A stretch of DNA of 64,000 nt from Zunongwangia pacifica (lineage in GTDB: Bacteria; Bacteroidota; Bacteroidia; Flavobacteriales; Flavobacteriaceae), in the NCBI RefSeq assembly GCF_023499215.1, contig NZ_JAKHSK010000024.1, positions 1 through 64,000 of the forward strand. Reading direction: 5' to 3'. The notes under the pieces are model-generated. The model was not told where the DNA came from. It saw only the letters and a list, made by a program, of their open reading frames with translations, and made no database searches. A program made the position numbers and the translations under genes. Positions 35,116 through 45,558 of this stretch are shown here, piece after piece. Positions within the stretch are counted from its first letter, which is position 1; every line of letters begins with the position of its first letter.

Positions 35116-37692
35116 TTAAAATTTAAGGTTAAAACTTACACTGTAAGTTCTTCCCGCTCCAAAATAAACCAACGCATTTTGAGCTCCATTGCCTTGATCA
35201 TTCGCATCAGAGATATACTCGGTATTCAATGCGTTATTAATTTTTCCGTATAATGATGCTTGGAAAGGACCAAAATCGAATGTATGCTTAATTCCTAGAT
35301 CAAAAAGTCCATAATCTGGAGCTTTCCAAGTATTTATTCCTTCTTGCTTAGAGTCATCTCTATCCTCTACATAATAAGAAGAATACATATCTCCAGCATA
35401 ATTATAATCTACAAAAATTGTTGATTTAGGAGCAAAATCATAACTCGCTCCTACAGCAAAAGTAGTTTGAGCAGCATCTCCTACTTTCAAATCTTTAGAG
35501 TATACAAATAACTTTTGTGGGTTCCCGTCATCACCAGTTATAACTTCTCCGTTTTCATCTTGTTTCACACCTTCTACATTATTAGTCCATTTCCAATCTC
35601 CTAGAGAAAGCATTCCATTAAACTTAAAGTTATCTGTTACATTATATGATAACTCTAACTCTACCCCTTGGTGTACTGCGTCTACACCTTGAAGGTTATA
35701 AAACAATCTAGTATTTTGATCAGCAGGATTACTATAACTTCCTGCAATAGATTTATCTATCCATTGAGTACGATATAAATTTAATGCAACTTTTAAATTT
35801 GGAAGTCTAAACCCATATCCTAACTCAGTACTAAATACTTTCTCATTAACAGCATCTTTATTTGCTTCTGTACTACCAGTAGCATTTAAGAATACATTGG
35901 TAAGAAAAGGAGCTCTTGAAAAATAACCTACATTAGCAAATACGTTTTGATTATCTGTGAAATTATAATTCGCACCTCCTTTTACTCCGTATCCTAAAAA
36001 GTCTACTTTATCTGATTCTTTTTTCTCGATATTTTTTAGATTATTTTCTACACTATAAGTAGTATTAGAAATATCTGCAGCTAGAAATACATTAAAATTA
36101 TCTAAAATATCATACTCTGCTTGAGCAAATACACCCCCTCGTAACACTTTACCATCATAATCTTTACCAAAAGTATCTCCTACTTGTAAAGCCTGTCCAG
36201 CATTTAAATCACTAGAATTATCGTTTAACCAATAATCACCTCCTAACAAGTCAGTAATTTCATACCAGTGAGAACCTATATAATATCTACCATCAATTCC
36301 TCCTGAAATAGTTAATTTATCAGTAGTTCTATTTTTGAATGTAGAAAGTATACCATACCACTGGTGGCTATTATTTGAAGCAAAAATCATATCTGTTGCT
36401 CCTAAAGCACCTCTTTCTCTATTTTCGTCTACAATTTTATCGAAATCTATTGGCTGATCGAATCCCCCAATTCTATATTCATCAGATCCTATCTTATCAC
36501 CTTCTGTTCTACGACCTCCACCAGATCCAAAAGAAGCATAAAGAGCAGTAGAAATATTTGTTTTTTCACTAACTGTCCAATAATGGTTTAAAGACATCTG
36601 AGGTTTATGATAAAAGTTATAAGAAGAATTATAAATTTTTCCATTTTTATATCCCCAATCGGCATTAAATCTTTTTGGTCCCTGCTCTGTTCTTTTATAT
36701 TCTTCTATAGTCTCCCTAGTGTAACGTTGACCATGTTCTTGTTGAGCACCAAACGCATTAAAAGAAAGAAGATGATTTGGGTTAATTTGTTGAGATAAAT
36801 TCACAAAATAATTATATCCTTCAAATTGAAGACCATTAACATATCCATCACCTTTAATTCTTGATGCAGAAACTGTCGCTGCAAAACCTTTATCAGAAAG
36901 ACCTGTAGAATATGTCATTCCATATTTTAAATATCCGTTATTACCAATTGAAGAGGATATTTTACCACCTTCTACAGCATCTATACTTTTGGTAACAATG
37001 TTAATAGTTCCCCCTATAGAAGGAACGGCTACTTTAGATGCTCCTAAACCTCTTTGTACCTGCATTGTAGAAGTAACATCTCCTAAACCTGCCCAGTTAC
37101 TCCAATATACCGCTCCATTTTCCATATCGTTAACCGGCACACCATTAATCATAACAGCAACGTTTTCAGAGCTAAAACCACGTATATTAACACGGCCATC
37201 TCCATATCCACCACCTTGTTTTGTGGCATAAATACCTGGAGTACTTTTAAGTATTTCAGGAAACTCCTGAGTTCCTAATTTCAATGCTATTTCTTCAGAT
37301 TTAATTGTAGAAACCGCTACTGGTGTCTTACGGTCAATTGCTAAAGAATATGCAGTTACCAAAACTTCGTCTAAAGCTCCCTCATCCATTTGCAGCGATA
37401 AAGTACCAAGATCCTTTTCTTCACCGTTAGCGATAGTAAATTTTACAGATTTTGATGCAAAACCAACATAAGATAGGTTAAGTACACCCTGATTTTTATC
37501 AACCTCTATTGTAAAAAGCCCGTCAAAATCGGTAGTAACCCCAATTGATGTACCTTCTACAATTACATTTACACCCGGTAGAGGTGTATCAGTTTCACCG
37601 TCTACCACTTTACCGGTTAAAACTCCCTGAGCTTGGGCTAAGGCAGTTAACATCATGAACGCTACAAATAATAGATTTGTAATTTTTTTCAT
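35116..37692 (-). CDS. TonB-dependent receptor with carboxypeptidase-regulatory-like domain
   Basis: The 858-residue protein has a signal peptide ending near ALAQAQ (about 22). A CarboxypepD_reg-like domain follows (about 24-110: GKVVDGETDTPLPGVNVIV), then a plug with INGVPVNDMENGAVYWSNWA, QVQRGLGASKVAVPSIGGT and a barrel ending FNLKF. It is close to the receptor at 37960-40611 over plug and barrel, so the two are probably tandem paralogues. No terminator separates it from the downstream lipoprotein gene, so these two form a transcription unit. Substrate unknown. Confidence 0.93.
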   Translation of the reverse strand: MKKITNLLFVAFMMLTALAQAQGVLTGKVVDGETDTPLPGVNVIVEGTSIGVTTDFDGLFTIEVDKNQGVLNLSYVGFASKSVKFTIANGEEKDLGTLSLQMDEGALDEVLVTAYSLAIDRKTPVAVSTIKSEEIALKLGTQEFPEILKSTPGIYATKQGGGYGDGRVNIRGFSSENVAVMINGVPVNDMENGAVYWSNWAGLGDVTSTMQVQRGLGASKVAVPSIGGTINIVTKSIDAVEGGKISSSIGNNGYLKYGMTYSTGLSDKGFAATVSASRIKGDGYVNGLQFEGYNYFVNLSQQINPNHLLSFNAFGAQQEHGQRYTRETIEEYKRTEQGPKRFNADWGYKNGKIYNSSYNFYHKPQMSLNHYWTVSEKTNISTALYASFGSGGGRRTEGDKIGSDEYRIGGFDQPIDFDKIVDENRERGALGATDMIFASNNSHQWYGILSTFKNRTTDKLTISGGIDGRYYIGSHWYEITDLLGGDYWLNDNSSDLNAGQALQVGDTFGKDYDGKVLRGGVFAQAEYDILDNFNVFLAADISNTTYSVENNLKNIEKKESDKVDFLGYGVKGGANYNFTDNQNVFANVGYFSRAPFLTNVFLNATGSTEANKDAVNEKVFSTELGYGFRLPNLKVALNLYRTQWIDKSIAGSYSNPADQNTRLFYNLQGVDAVHQGVELELSYNVTDNFKFNGMLSLGDWKWTNNVEGVKQDENGEVITGDDGNPQKLFVYSKDLKVGDAAQTTFAVGASYDFAPKSTIFVDYNYAGDMYSSYYVEDRDDSKQEGINTWKAPDYGLFDLGIKHTFDFGPFQASLYGKINNALNTEYISDANDQGNGAQNALVYFGAGRTYSVSFNLKF

Positions 37693-37895
37693 TGCACTTG
37701 TTTGATTTGATTTTAGTTCGGCGCAAAAGAAGTTATTCTTCCAAAATCCAAGTTTAACGTAATGTTAAGGATTTTTATTTAACATCTTAATGCGTGTCAA
37801 AACTAAAACATTTTTTGAAAGCATTGAAATTGAGAGCTTAAAAGTTATTTACATAAGGTATTTTGTCTTATACTTTTAACCTTATTAAAAATTTA

Positions 37896-37932
37896 ACAGC
37901 CTTTTAATGAAAATACATCATCAAAAGGCTGT
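37896..37932 (-). terminator. Rho-independent terminator between the two receptor genes
   Basis: The arms ACAGCCTTTTAATGA and TCATCAAAAGGCTGT pair with one mismatch; a T-rich stretch follows on the minus strand. It lies 28 bases past the stop at 37960 and so ends the upstream receptor transcript. Confidence 0.75.
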
Positions 37933-37959
37933 CTAATTAAGATATTAGTAAGAAGATAG

Positions 37960-40611
37960 TCAAAATTTATAGGTGAGGCTTGCATTCCAAGTAGTTCCTA
38001 AACCAAAAAATACACCAAAAGCATCTGTTTGCGCTACATATTCATTATCAAAAAGATTATAAATATTTCCTCTAAATATAAAATTGTTTCCTCCAAAGTC
38101 AAACTCATACTTCGCGGTAAGATCGAACAGCGCATAACTATCCAACTTAGTCGTTTCATAAGATGCTCCCTGAGCAACCACATCTGCAACATCTACAAAT
38201 TCGTATAATCTATCAAAGTAGTTAAAATCCAGCCCCGCTTCAAAACCTTTAAAGAACTCGTATAAAACGTTAGCCCCTAGAGAAAATTGAGGCGCATTAC
38301 TCACTTCTACCCCATCAAGGTCTACATTTCCATTAAAGAAATTGGCGGGTAGGGCATTCCCATTTTGATCTTTGTAATCACTTATATCATCATTTGTAAA
38401 GTAAGTATTATCCCTAAAATCCCTAGTTCTATAAGGAGTAGATCCTGAATATTCCCAATCACCTATTGATGTATATGCCCCAAAATGCAAACCGTTAAAC
38501 GTTTTATATTTTACATCTAATTCTACTCCCCTATGTAACTGGGTTACATCTGTTTGCTCCCTATTAATATCTATTTGTGTTCCAGTTTGATCAATAATAG
38601 TATTTCCATTGGCTATAAACCTATTTGCCCACTCGGTTCTATAAACATTCAGGTTAATTTGGATATTATTCATTTCGAAGCGATAACCCGCTTCTAAGCC
38701 TGTAATTTCTTCGTTATCTACCTCTGGATCTGCAAGCTCTGCTGTTCCGGCAAAAATATTATCTAAGAATGGTTGCCGCGAATAAAAACCTGCATTAGCG
38801 AACAAAATATGATTTTCATTAAAATTATAAGCCGCTCCACCTTTCAAATTATATCCCACTTTGTTAGTTTTGTCTGATTCTTTGGTCGTTTTGTTTCCAT
38901 TCGCATCTTTTGCAAAACGATCTTCTCGTTTATAGGATTGATTGGATAAAGCTCCTTGGAAGAAAACCGAAAATGCATCATTGGCATACTCTAATTGTCC
39001 AAAGACTCCTTGATAGTTAATATCTTCAGAGTAATCATAATTTATTCTTTCGTCTTTCTTTGCATAATCGAATAAAGTCGACCAAGGATTGATACTAAAA
39101 GACTCCCTAACGATACGATCATCGGGGCGATCATTAGACCAGCCTGTTAAATCATAAAAATCGATCACCTGTCTAAAATGGTCTCCGGTATAAAATCTAA
39201 AATCGGCACCAACATTCATACTTAGGTTTTCAGAAAGCTCAGTTTTAAAATTAGAAATCATTCCATACCAAGCATGATTGTTCATCGATGCTCTTCTAAT
39301 ATATCCAGCCCCTAAAGGATTGCTATAATCTCCCCCAATACCTATTTGAGAATTCTGTTCTCTTATCGCAGCATAATCTATCTGACCACTAATCCCACCA
39401 GCTATGTTATAATCTGGCTCCCTTATTAAACCATTACCTCTGGGACCGGTTCCACCACCACGCCCAAAAGAGGCATAAAGCACTGTCGACAAATCTGATG
39501 CTTCCGAAATACTCCAATCCCAGTTTAAATTTATTACTGGTTTGTGATAAAAGTTTACTCTTTCTGATGTTATCTTGTCCTTATCCCAACCCCAGTGCTG
39601 ATTGTATTTCCTATATTCCTCTAAAACCTCTTTTGGCTGCGACCATCTTTGACCGTGCTGTTGTGGCGCACCAAAAATCAAGAAATTGAAATTATGATCT
39701 CCCATTAATTTTCCTACCGAGAAGAAATAGTTTTGACCTTCTCCAAAAGTACCTTCAGAAAATTTACGATGCGCTTGCCAGTGGTCCAACAAAACCGAAA
39801 ATCCCCATCCTTTATCATTTAAACCAGAATCATAAGCTGCCGTAAACTTTAAAAAGCTATCATTCCCAGTTAAAAACCTTGCAAAACCACCTTCGGTTTT
39901 ATCTGTAGTTTTAGAAACGATATTCACCGTCCCTCCAACCGAAGAAATTGCTAGTTTAGAAGAACCTAGTCCTCTTTGTACCTGTACGGCATTTGCAATA
40001 TCGGTCATACCACTCCAATTAGACCAATACATTTTACCATCTTCCATTCCATTAATAGGTTGCCCGTTTAACAGGAAAGCGGTATTTGTTTGATCGAAAC
40101 CTCGTAAAAACATTTGCGAATCACCAAAACCTACCTGATTAGAGACGTATACTGAAGGAATGTTCTTCATTACTTCAGGAAACTCCACATTCCCAACAGA
40201 CTTTTGTTGAATTTCAGAAGATGTTACTGTAGATACGGCAATTGGTGTAGCACGATCATCTTCAAGATCGATCACTCCTGAACCAATTAAAACAATTTCT
40301 GAAAGTGCATTTTCATCAGTATTAATTGCAATCTTCCCTAAATCCTGATCCCCGTTAGTAACATTAAAATTAATACGTTTTGTAGCATATCCCACAAAGG
40401 TAATTTTAATAACCCCTGTATTCGACATTACTTCGATCTCAAATTCTCCATCAAAATTTGTCGTCGTTCCATTATTAGTTCCCACTACTTGAATATTTGC
40501 TCCAGGAAGCGGACTTTGCATTTCTGAATCGACGATTGTTCCTCTTACAATTCCCTGAGCGAAAATAGCCAACGGCAAAAATAAGATTACGGTTAGTAAA
40601 AGTTTTTTCAT
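37960..40611 (-). CDS. TonB-dependent receptor with carboxypeptidase-regulatory-like domain
   Basis: The 883-residue protein has a signal peptide ending near LAIFAQ (about 19). A CarboxypepD_reg-like domain follows (about 21-107: GTIVDSEMQSPLPGANIQV), then a plug with LNGQPINGMEDGKMYWSNWS, QVQRGLGSSKLAISSVGGT and a barrel ending SLTYKF. The parallels to 35116-37692 run through the whole length, including the phrases ArgGlyGlyGly near mid-barrel and the HGQR motif. It has its own terminator, so it is a separate unit from its paralogue. Confidence 0.93.
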   Translation of the reverse strand: MKKLLLTVILFLPLAIFAQGIVRGTIVDSEMQSPLPGANIQVVGTNNGTTTNFDGEFEIEVMSNTGVIKITFVGYATKRINFNVTNGDQDLGKIAINTDENALSEIVLIGSGVIDLEDDRATPIAVSTVTSSEIQQKSVGNVEFPEVMKNIPSVYVSNQVGFGDSQMFLRGFDQTNTAFLLNGQPINGMEDGKMYWSNWSGMTDIANAVQVQRGLGSSKLAISSVGGTVNIVSKTTDKTEGGFARFLTGNDSFLKFTAAYDSGLNDKGWGFSVLLDHWQAHRKFSEGTFGEGQNYFFSVGKLMGDHNFNFLIFGAPQQHGQRWSQPKEVLEEYRKYNQHWGWDKDKITSERVNFYHKPVINLNWDWSISEASDLSTVLYASFGRGGGTGPRGNGLIREPDYNIAGGISGQIDYAAIREQNSQIGIGGDYSNPLGAGYIRRASMNNHAWYGMISNFKTELSENLSMNVGADFRFYTGDHFRQVIDFYDLTGWSNDRPDDRIVRESFSINPWSTLFDYAKKDERINYDYSEDINYQGVFGQLEYANDAFSVFFQGALSNQSYKREDRFAKDANGNKTTKESDKTNKVGYNLKGGAAYNFNENHILFANAGFYSRQPFLDNIFAGTAELADPEVDNEEITGLEAGYRFEMNNIQINLNVYRTEWANRFIANGNTIIDQTGTQIDINREQTDVTQLHRGVELDVKYKTFNGLHFGAYTSIGDWEYSGSTPYRTRDFRDNTYFTNDDISDYKDQNGNALPANFFNGNVDLDGVEVSNAPQFSLGANVLYEFFKGFEAGLDFNYFDRLYEFVDVADVVAQGASYETTKLDSYALFDLTAKYEFDFGGNNFIFRGNIYNLFDNEYVAQTDAFGVFFGLGTTWNASLTYKF

Positions 40612-40707
40612 TATTAGTTTGTTTTGATTTTAATTGAAATCTAAAGTTGGCTAATCTTATTCTTTTACTAGTTAATTGACAATTAAGAAATCTTAAACAT
40701 GATATAA

Positions 40708-40733
40708 AAAAAGCACCTCAAAATGAGGTGCTT
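40708..40733 (-). terminator. Rho-independent terminator of pgi
   Basis: The perfect arms AAGCACCTCA (40711-40720) and TGAGGTGCTT (40724-40733) enclose a 3-base loop; a T run follows on the minus strand. It lies 28 bases past the pgi stop. Confidence 0.85.
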
Positions 40734-40760
40734 AAGCTTTACATAAAGTTATTTTAAAAC

Positions 40761-42395
40761 TTACTTATCCAGGAAAGCCTTTAAAAGATTGGTTGTAGAG
40801 GAATCATGATTATCTACCTTTTTGCTATCTATATCCTTTAAAATAGTACTTGCCAATTGCTTCCCTAATTCTACTCCCCACTGGTCGTAACTAAAGATAT
40901 TCCAAATTACCCCCTGTACAAAAATCTTATGTTCATACATGGCGACTAACTTGCCTAAACTCTCTGGTGTTAGTTTATCAATTAAAAAAGAGGTTGTTGG
41001 CTTATTTCCATCAAATAATTTAAAAGGTAATAACTCCTTAATTTCCGCTTCGCTCATTCCTTTTGAAGACAACTCTTCACGAACCTCATCTTCGGTTTTT
41101 CCCTGAAGTAGGGCTTCTGTTTGTGCAAAGAAATTGGCCATTAATTTATGATGATGATCTTTATCGTCAAATAAAGACATTTTAAATCCTATAAAATCGG
41201 CCGGGATTAATTTTGTTCCCTGATGTATTAACTGGAAAAATGCATGTTGCGAATTTGTTCCTGGTTCTCCCCAAATAATCGCCCCGGTTTGATAATCTAC
41301 TTTATCTCCATTACGGTCGGTACTTTTACCGTTACTCTCCATCACTGCCTGCTGCAAATACGCCGGCAATCTATGCAGGTATTGAGAATAAGGAATTACC
41401 GCTTCGCTTTCTGCTTTATAAAAATTGTTATACCAAACGCTTAACAATCCAGCCAATACAGGAATATTATTTTCAAACGCTGTTTGTTTAAAATGCTCAT
41501 CCATTTTTTGCGCTCCACTTAATAAAGCGTCAAAATTTGGATATCCAATCGCTAAACTTATAGAAAGTCCTACTGCACTCCAAAGTGAGAAACGACCACC
41601 AACCCAATCCCACATTGGGAAGATATTATTTTCGTCGATTCCAAATTCTTTTACTTTTGCCACATTACTGGAAACGGCAATAAAATGTTTAGAAACCGCC
41701 TCTTCAGGAGCCGTTTTCATAAACCAGTTTCTAATAGTCGTTGCGTTGGTTAAGGTTTCCTGAGTGGTAAAAGACTTAGAAACGATAACAAACAAGGTAG
41801 TTTCAGGATTTAGATCCTTTATTGTTTCATGTACATGGTCTCCATCAACATTCGATACAAAGTGAACATTTAGATGGTTCTTGTAAAACTCTAAAGCTTC
41901 AGTTACCATTACGGGGCCAAGATCAGATCCTCCTATTCCAATATTTACAACATCCGTGAAATCTCTTCCTGTATATCCTTTCGTAATTCCCTGAATAACT
42001 TCAGAAGAAAAAGCTTTTATTTTTGCTTTAACCTCTTCAACCTCGCTCATTACATTCTCACCGTCTACTTTAATATCGGCATCTTTTGAAGCTCTTAAAG
42101 CCGTATGTAATACCGGTCGCCCTTCAGTTTTATTAATGGCTTCACCCCCAAAATAAGCATCCATAGCTTCTTTTAATCCACACTCATTGGCAAGATCGAT
42201 AAGAAGTGCTTTGGTTTCTTCCGTAATTTTATTCTTACTAAAATCTACATGAAAATCGTCCCATTTGGTGGTGAATTTTGCTGCACGCTCACTATCGTTT
42301 TCAAAAAGCGATTTTAAAGACTGGTCTTTTGTCTCAGCATAATGAGCTTCTAATTTTTTCCAGGCTTGGGTTTTGGTTGGATTTATATTCTTCAT
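40761..42395 (-). CDS. pgi: Glucose-6-phosphate isomerase
   Basis: The enzyme interconverts glucose 6-phosphate and fructose 6-phosphate in the cytosol. Visible motifs are [13 protein letters not shown] (about 151-163), [13 protein letters not shown] (about 209-221), [16 protein letters not shown] (about 263-278), ESNGKSTDR (about 351-359) and the C-terminal part with [16 protein letters not shown], which contains the conserved isomerase signature. The length of 544 is normal. It is monocistronic, with a strong terminator. Confidence 0.97.
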   Translation of the reverse strand: MKNINPTKTQAWKKLEAHYAETKDQSLKSLFENDSERAAKFTTKWDDFHVDFSKNKITEETKALLIDLANECGLKEAMDAYFGGEAINKTEGRPVLHTALRASKDADIKVDGENVMSEVEEVKAKIKAFSSEVIQGITKGYTGRDFTDVVNIGIGGSDLGPVMVTEALEFYKNHLNVHFVSNVDGDHVHETIKDLNPETTLFVIVSKSFTTQETLTNATTIRNWFMKTAPEEAVSKHFIAVSSNVAKVKEFGIDENNIFPMWDWVGGRFSLWSAVGLSISLAIGYPNFDALLSGAQKMDEHFKQTAFENNIPVLAGLLSVWYNNFYKAESEAVIPYSQYLHRLPAYLQQAVMESNGKSTDRNGDKVDYQTGAIIWGEPGTNSQHAFFQLIHQGTKLIPADFIGFKMSLFDDKDHHHKLMANFFAQTEALLQGKTEDEVREELSSKGMSEAEIKELLPFKLFDGNKPTTSFLIDKLTPESLGKLVAMYEHKIFVQGVIWNIFSYDQWGVELGKQLASTILKDIDSKKVDNHDSSTTNLLKAFLDK

Positions 42396-42460
42396 TTTTC
42401 AATTTTTTATTGTGAAAGTTTAGTAGATAAAACCACCAAATCTTACACAAAATCTTGGTT

Positions 42461-43693
42461 TTAGATATTTTTATAAGGTATTTTATCCAGTGCTGTCTTT
42501 AGCGGCTCGATAAAAGCAAAATAATCGTCTTTTTTAGCTCCCTCAATTTTCTTGGCTGTCGGTAAATTTTGGCTGTAAGGATCTACCTGTTTACCATTTA
42601 CCCAAAATCGATAACACACATGAGGCCCGGTAGCCAACCCCGTACTGCCAACAAAACCTATCACGTCGCCTTGTTTTACCGCCTGCCCGTTTCTTACATT
42701 TCGTTTACTCATGTGAAGGTACTGTGTGGTATATTTTTTATTATGGCGTACTTTCACATAATTACCGTTACCCGAAGTATAACTGGAAGCAATTACTACC
42801 CCATCTGCCGTTGTTTTTATTGGTGTTCCGGTTGGCGCGGCATAATCTGTTCCTAAATGCGCCTTCCATCTTTTTTGTACCGGATGAAATCTTCTTCGCT
42901 GATATCTGGAAGAGATCCTACTATAATTTAGCGGTGCTTTTAAGAAAAAGCTCTGCAAGGCTTTTGCTTCTTCATCATAAAAACTGGCCTGTCCTGTTAT
43001 TGAATCTGTCTCATACTTAAACGCGTAAAAAGGACGATCTGAATGTTTAAAAACTGCTGCCTCTACACTTTCTATTCCGGCAAAAATAGTATCATCGATA
43101 TATTTTTCGTGATAGATCATTTTAAACTGATCTCCTTTCTGAAGTTTAAAGAAGTCGATACTCCACTGGTAAATATCTGATAATTGATAAACCAGCAGAT
43201 TACTTAAACCTTGTGCCTGCATAGCTTCGGAAAGTGAGGACGTAATTACTCCAGAAACTTCCCTTCTTTTTATAGAAACCGGCTTTTTAGCGGTATAGGC
43301 AGAAATACTATCGCCAATGTTTAAAACCGTATAATCGATTTTGTTATTCTGATAGATAAAATGAAGCGGTGTATGAGCCGAATCTTTAGCTTTCAAAATA
43401 ATATATTTTTTACCCGCAGTGATCCTGGCAGGATTAAAAGTATCTTTTACTTTTTCTGAAATTTCAAAAACTTTACCACGATCTACCCCGTGATTATCCA
43501 GAATATATCCAAAGTTATCTCCTCGTTCTATGGTATCTACTACTATATCAAAATCGTCCAAAACAAACCCAAATTCTTTTACAATAGGTTTGGGCGCTGG
43601 TTTTTTAGTTTCTGCTACGGCTTGATCTTTTGTTTCTTCCTTGCATCCCGCAAAAACTAATAATAGCAGGAATAAAAAACTAAATTTCTTCAA
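42461..43693 (-). CDS. M23 family metallopeptidase lipoprotein
   Basis: The 410-residue product has a lipobox (LVFAGC, Cys at about 17). The C-terminal LytM/M23 domain (about 275-375) shows the zinc ligands HLGTDYAAPTGTP (His and Asp), YLHMS and GPHVCYRFW, so it should be an active peptidoglycan endopeptidase, not a degenerate EnvC type. The central part resembles the beta-rich domain before M23 in other Gram-negative proteins of this kind. It begins 3 bases after the stop of the dioxygenase-like gene and is the last gene of that transcript. Confidence 0.9.
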   Translation of the reverse strand: MKKFSFLFLLLLVFAGCKEETKDQAVAETKKPAPKPIVKEFGFVLDDFDIVVDTIERGDNFGYILDNHGVDRGKVFEISEKVKDTFNPARITAGKKYIILKAKDSAHTPLHFIYQNNKIDYTVLNIGDSISAYTAKKPVSIKRREVSGVITSSLSEAMQAQGLSNLLVYQLSDIYQWSIDFFKLQKGDQFKMIYHEKYIDDTIFAGIESVEAAVFKHSDRPFYAFKYETDSITGQASFYDEEAKALQSFFLKAPLNYSRISSRYQRRRFHPVQKRWKAHLGTDYAAPTGTPIKTTADGVVIASSYTSGNGNYVKVRHNKKYTTQYLHMSKRNVRNGQAVKQGDVIGFVGSTGLATGPHVCYRFWVNGKQVDPYSQNLPTAKKIEGAKKDDYFAFIEPLKTALDKIPYKNI

Positions 43694-43696
43694 TTT

Positions 43697-44662
43697 CTAA
43701 TTCTTATTTTCAATATTAAACATGTGGTTTATCCATTCTTTGCCCCATTCTTCGTGTTCTTCTTCACTCCACAATTCAGGAAAAAAAGATATTTTTTGAA
43801 ATCCCGGTGGTAAAAATTCTTTCCAGTTTGTGCCACCAGTGGCTTTTACCGTTTTCTTTCCATGATCCAGATGTCTATATGCGGCACCTATATGCATCAA
43901 CAACCAGTTAACGTTTACACTACTATCAAAAGTACGTAGTGCTTCGATTAATTTTGAATTGTTTTTTTCTGAAGCTGCCAGGCCCTGATAACGACCATAC
44001 AGGGTTTTTCCTTTAACCTCGTTTGCAATTCTTAAAAAGCGGGGCGTATATCTTTTTTCAAACTGTTTTAGAGTTAAGGTTTTTTCACCGGTTTTAAGGT
44101 CTATACCACCTTTCTTCCAGTAAATATTTTCGAATAATTCTTCGATAGAATTATTTAAACTGAAGTTTTTTCTAATCTTATGCTCTACAAGATTTTCAAC
44201 CGGAGTTGAATAAAACTCGATCATTCTAAACTGAGCCGACTGAAAACCACTTGCCGGCAATAATGCCATACGGAATTTTAAAAACTGCTCACGCTCCATC
44301 CCTTTAATCATCACATCAAAAGAATTGATGAGCACCCTAAAATAACGTATCATCCTATTCAGTTTTTCAATAAAATAAGAAGCGGTTAAATTAGGATTTT
44401 CGATCACCTGCTTTTGCTCGTGGATAATCAGCTTAAAATATAACTCGGTGATCTGGTGATAGGTTAGAAAAATCTCTTCGTCTGGGAAATGTGTCTCTGG
44501 TTTTTGCAAACTCAGCAACGTATCTAAACTTATATAATCCCAATATGTTAAATAGCGGTCGTATAAAAGACCATCTAAGTAAGACCCCATATCCTGACCA
44601 GAATTTCTGAATTTCTCTTCAAGTAATTCTATTCTCTCGGCTATTTCGGGTTTAATTTCCAT
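43697..44662 (-). CDS. Tryptophan 2,3-dioxygenase family protein
   Basis: The 321-residue protein has the TDO-type segments YWDYISLDTLLSLQKPETHF, YHQITELYFKLIIHEQ (about 68-83; the H-Q-x-x-E-L-x-F-K motif contributes to the active site) and GAAYRHLDHGKKTVKATGGT (about 258-277; the proximal heme His is in this region). TDO opens the indole ring of tryptophan to N-formylkynurenine. Kynureninase and other genes of the pathway are not in this window, so it could also be a related heme dioxygenase. The placement next to hppD and hmgA suggests aromatic amino acid catabolism. Confidence 0.82.
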   Translation of the reverse strand: MEIKPEIAERIELLEEKFRNSGQDMGSYLDGLLYDRYLTYWDYISLDTLLSLQKPETHFPDEEIFLTYHQITELYFKLIIHEQKQVIENPNLTASYFIEKLNRMIRYFRVLINSFDVMIKGMEREQFLKFRMALLPASGFQSAQFRMIEFYSTPVENLVEHKIRKNFSLNNSIEELFENIYWKKGGIDLKTGEKTLTLKQFEKRYTPRFLRIANEVKGKTLYGRYQGLAASEKNNSKLIEALRTFDSSVNVNWLLMHIGAAYRHLDHGKKTVKATGGTNWKEFLPPGFQKISFFPELWSEEEHEEWGKEWINHMFNIENKN

Positions 44663-44663
44663 G

Positions 44664-45440
44664 CTAATCTATAATAATCCTGAAGGGGTATTTTAGACCT
44701 TTATAAGCATCAAGATCAGCATCAAGCGATCCTACAGCAAGATCGGCTTTTATTTTTAAAGGTATTTTATTTTTATCTGCACTTACCCAAAAAGTAAGGC
44801 TTTCCTGCTCTTTAAAAACTCTACCTGCCATTACATAAGGTCTAAACTTTAGCGCATTTACCTTTCCAAACTTGGTTTTTACCACTTCGTTCCCTAAAAA
44901 TTTCACCTTAAAATCCATACTTTCATCATCGATAAAAAGGTTAAGGAATATCTCTTGGCCGGGTTGCAGCGACTCCTCGTTTATGTTGCTGCGAAGATAG
45001 TAAAATGCAGACAACATATCATGGATATTTTCCTTTGTAGTATAGGTCTTTTTCTTATCATGCTTTTTATCATGAACATAAGCGTTATTTGATTTATGAT
45101 CAAAATCGATCTCTAAATCTTTAGTATGCCCACCTTCGTCGATTTGACGTATAAATTTATAAGGTTGCCCCGTTTTACGGTCTATATACGTTTCGTAATT
45201 ATCATCTACTTTAAAAAACCAGTGCAGCATTCCGGTAGATTTACCTTTACCCACAACATGATAAACCGGTCTCCCCTCTAAATTGGCTTCGTTTACCTGA
45301 AGCGTTGCAAAACTTGCATTAAATGGACCATAATGTATCCTGAATTTAAACCATTCGCCAGCATCATAGGCATTTTGAGCTTGATGTGAAGTAAGTGCGA
45401 AGAAAAGTAGTATTATCGTAATTGTAAGTCTTTGAACCAT
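44664..45440 (-). CDS. DUF3108 family exported protein
   Basis: The 258-residue product has a signal peptide ending near SHQAQ (about 21). The body begins AGEWFKFRIHYGPFNASFATL and continues with a YETYIDRKTGQPYKF segment; it is beta-rich and resembles the DUF3108 family, which is structurally close to LolA/LppX-like proteins. It is one base from the dioxygenase-like gene, so translation is probably coupled. The function is unknown. Confidence 0.85.
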   Translation of the reverse strand: MVQRLTITIILLFFALTSHQAQNAYDAGEWFKFRIHYGPFNASFATLQVNEANLEGRPVYHVVGKGKSTGMLHWFFKVDDNYETYIDRKTGQPYKFIRQIDEGGHTKDLEIDFDHKSNNAYVHDKKHDKKKTYTTKENIHDMLSAFYYLRSNINEESLQPGQEIFLNLFIDDESMDFKVKFLGNEVVKTKFGKVNALKFRPYVMAGRVFKEQESLTFWVSADKNKIPLKIKADLAVGSLDADLDAYKGLKYPFRIIID

Positions 45441-45516
45441 TGGTTTAAATTTGAAACAGTGTTATATTGAATGACTATCTTTTATGTGATTTACAATTAC
45501 TATTCCAAATGTATCA

Positions 45517-45558
45517 AAACAAAAAACCCCATCAAATTAATGACGAGGTTTTTTGTCT
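45517..45558 (-). terminator. Rho-independent terminator after hppD
   Basis: The arms ACAAAAAACCCCATC and GACGAGGTTTTTTGT pair with a mismatch or two around an AT-rich loop, 180 bases past the hppD stop. T runs exist on both sides, so it can act in both directions. Confidence 0.65.
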
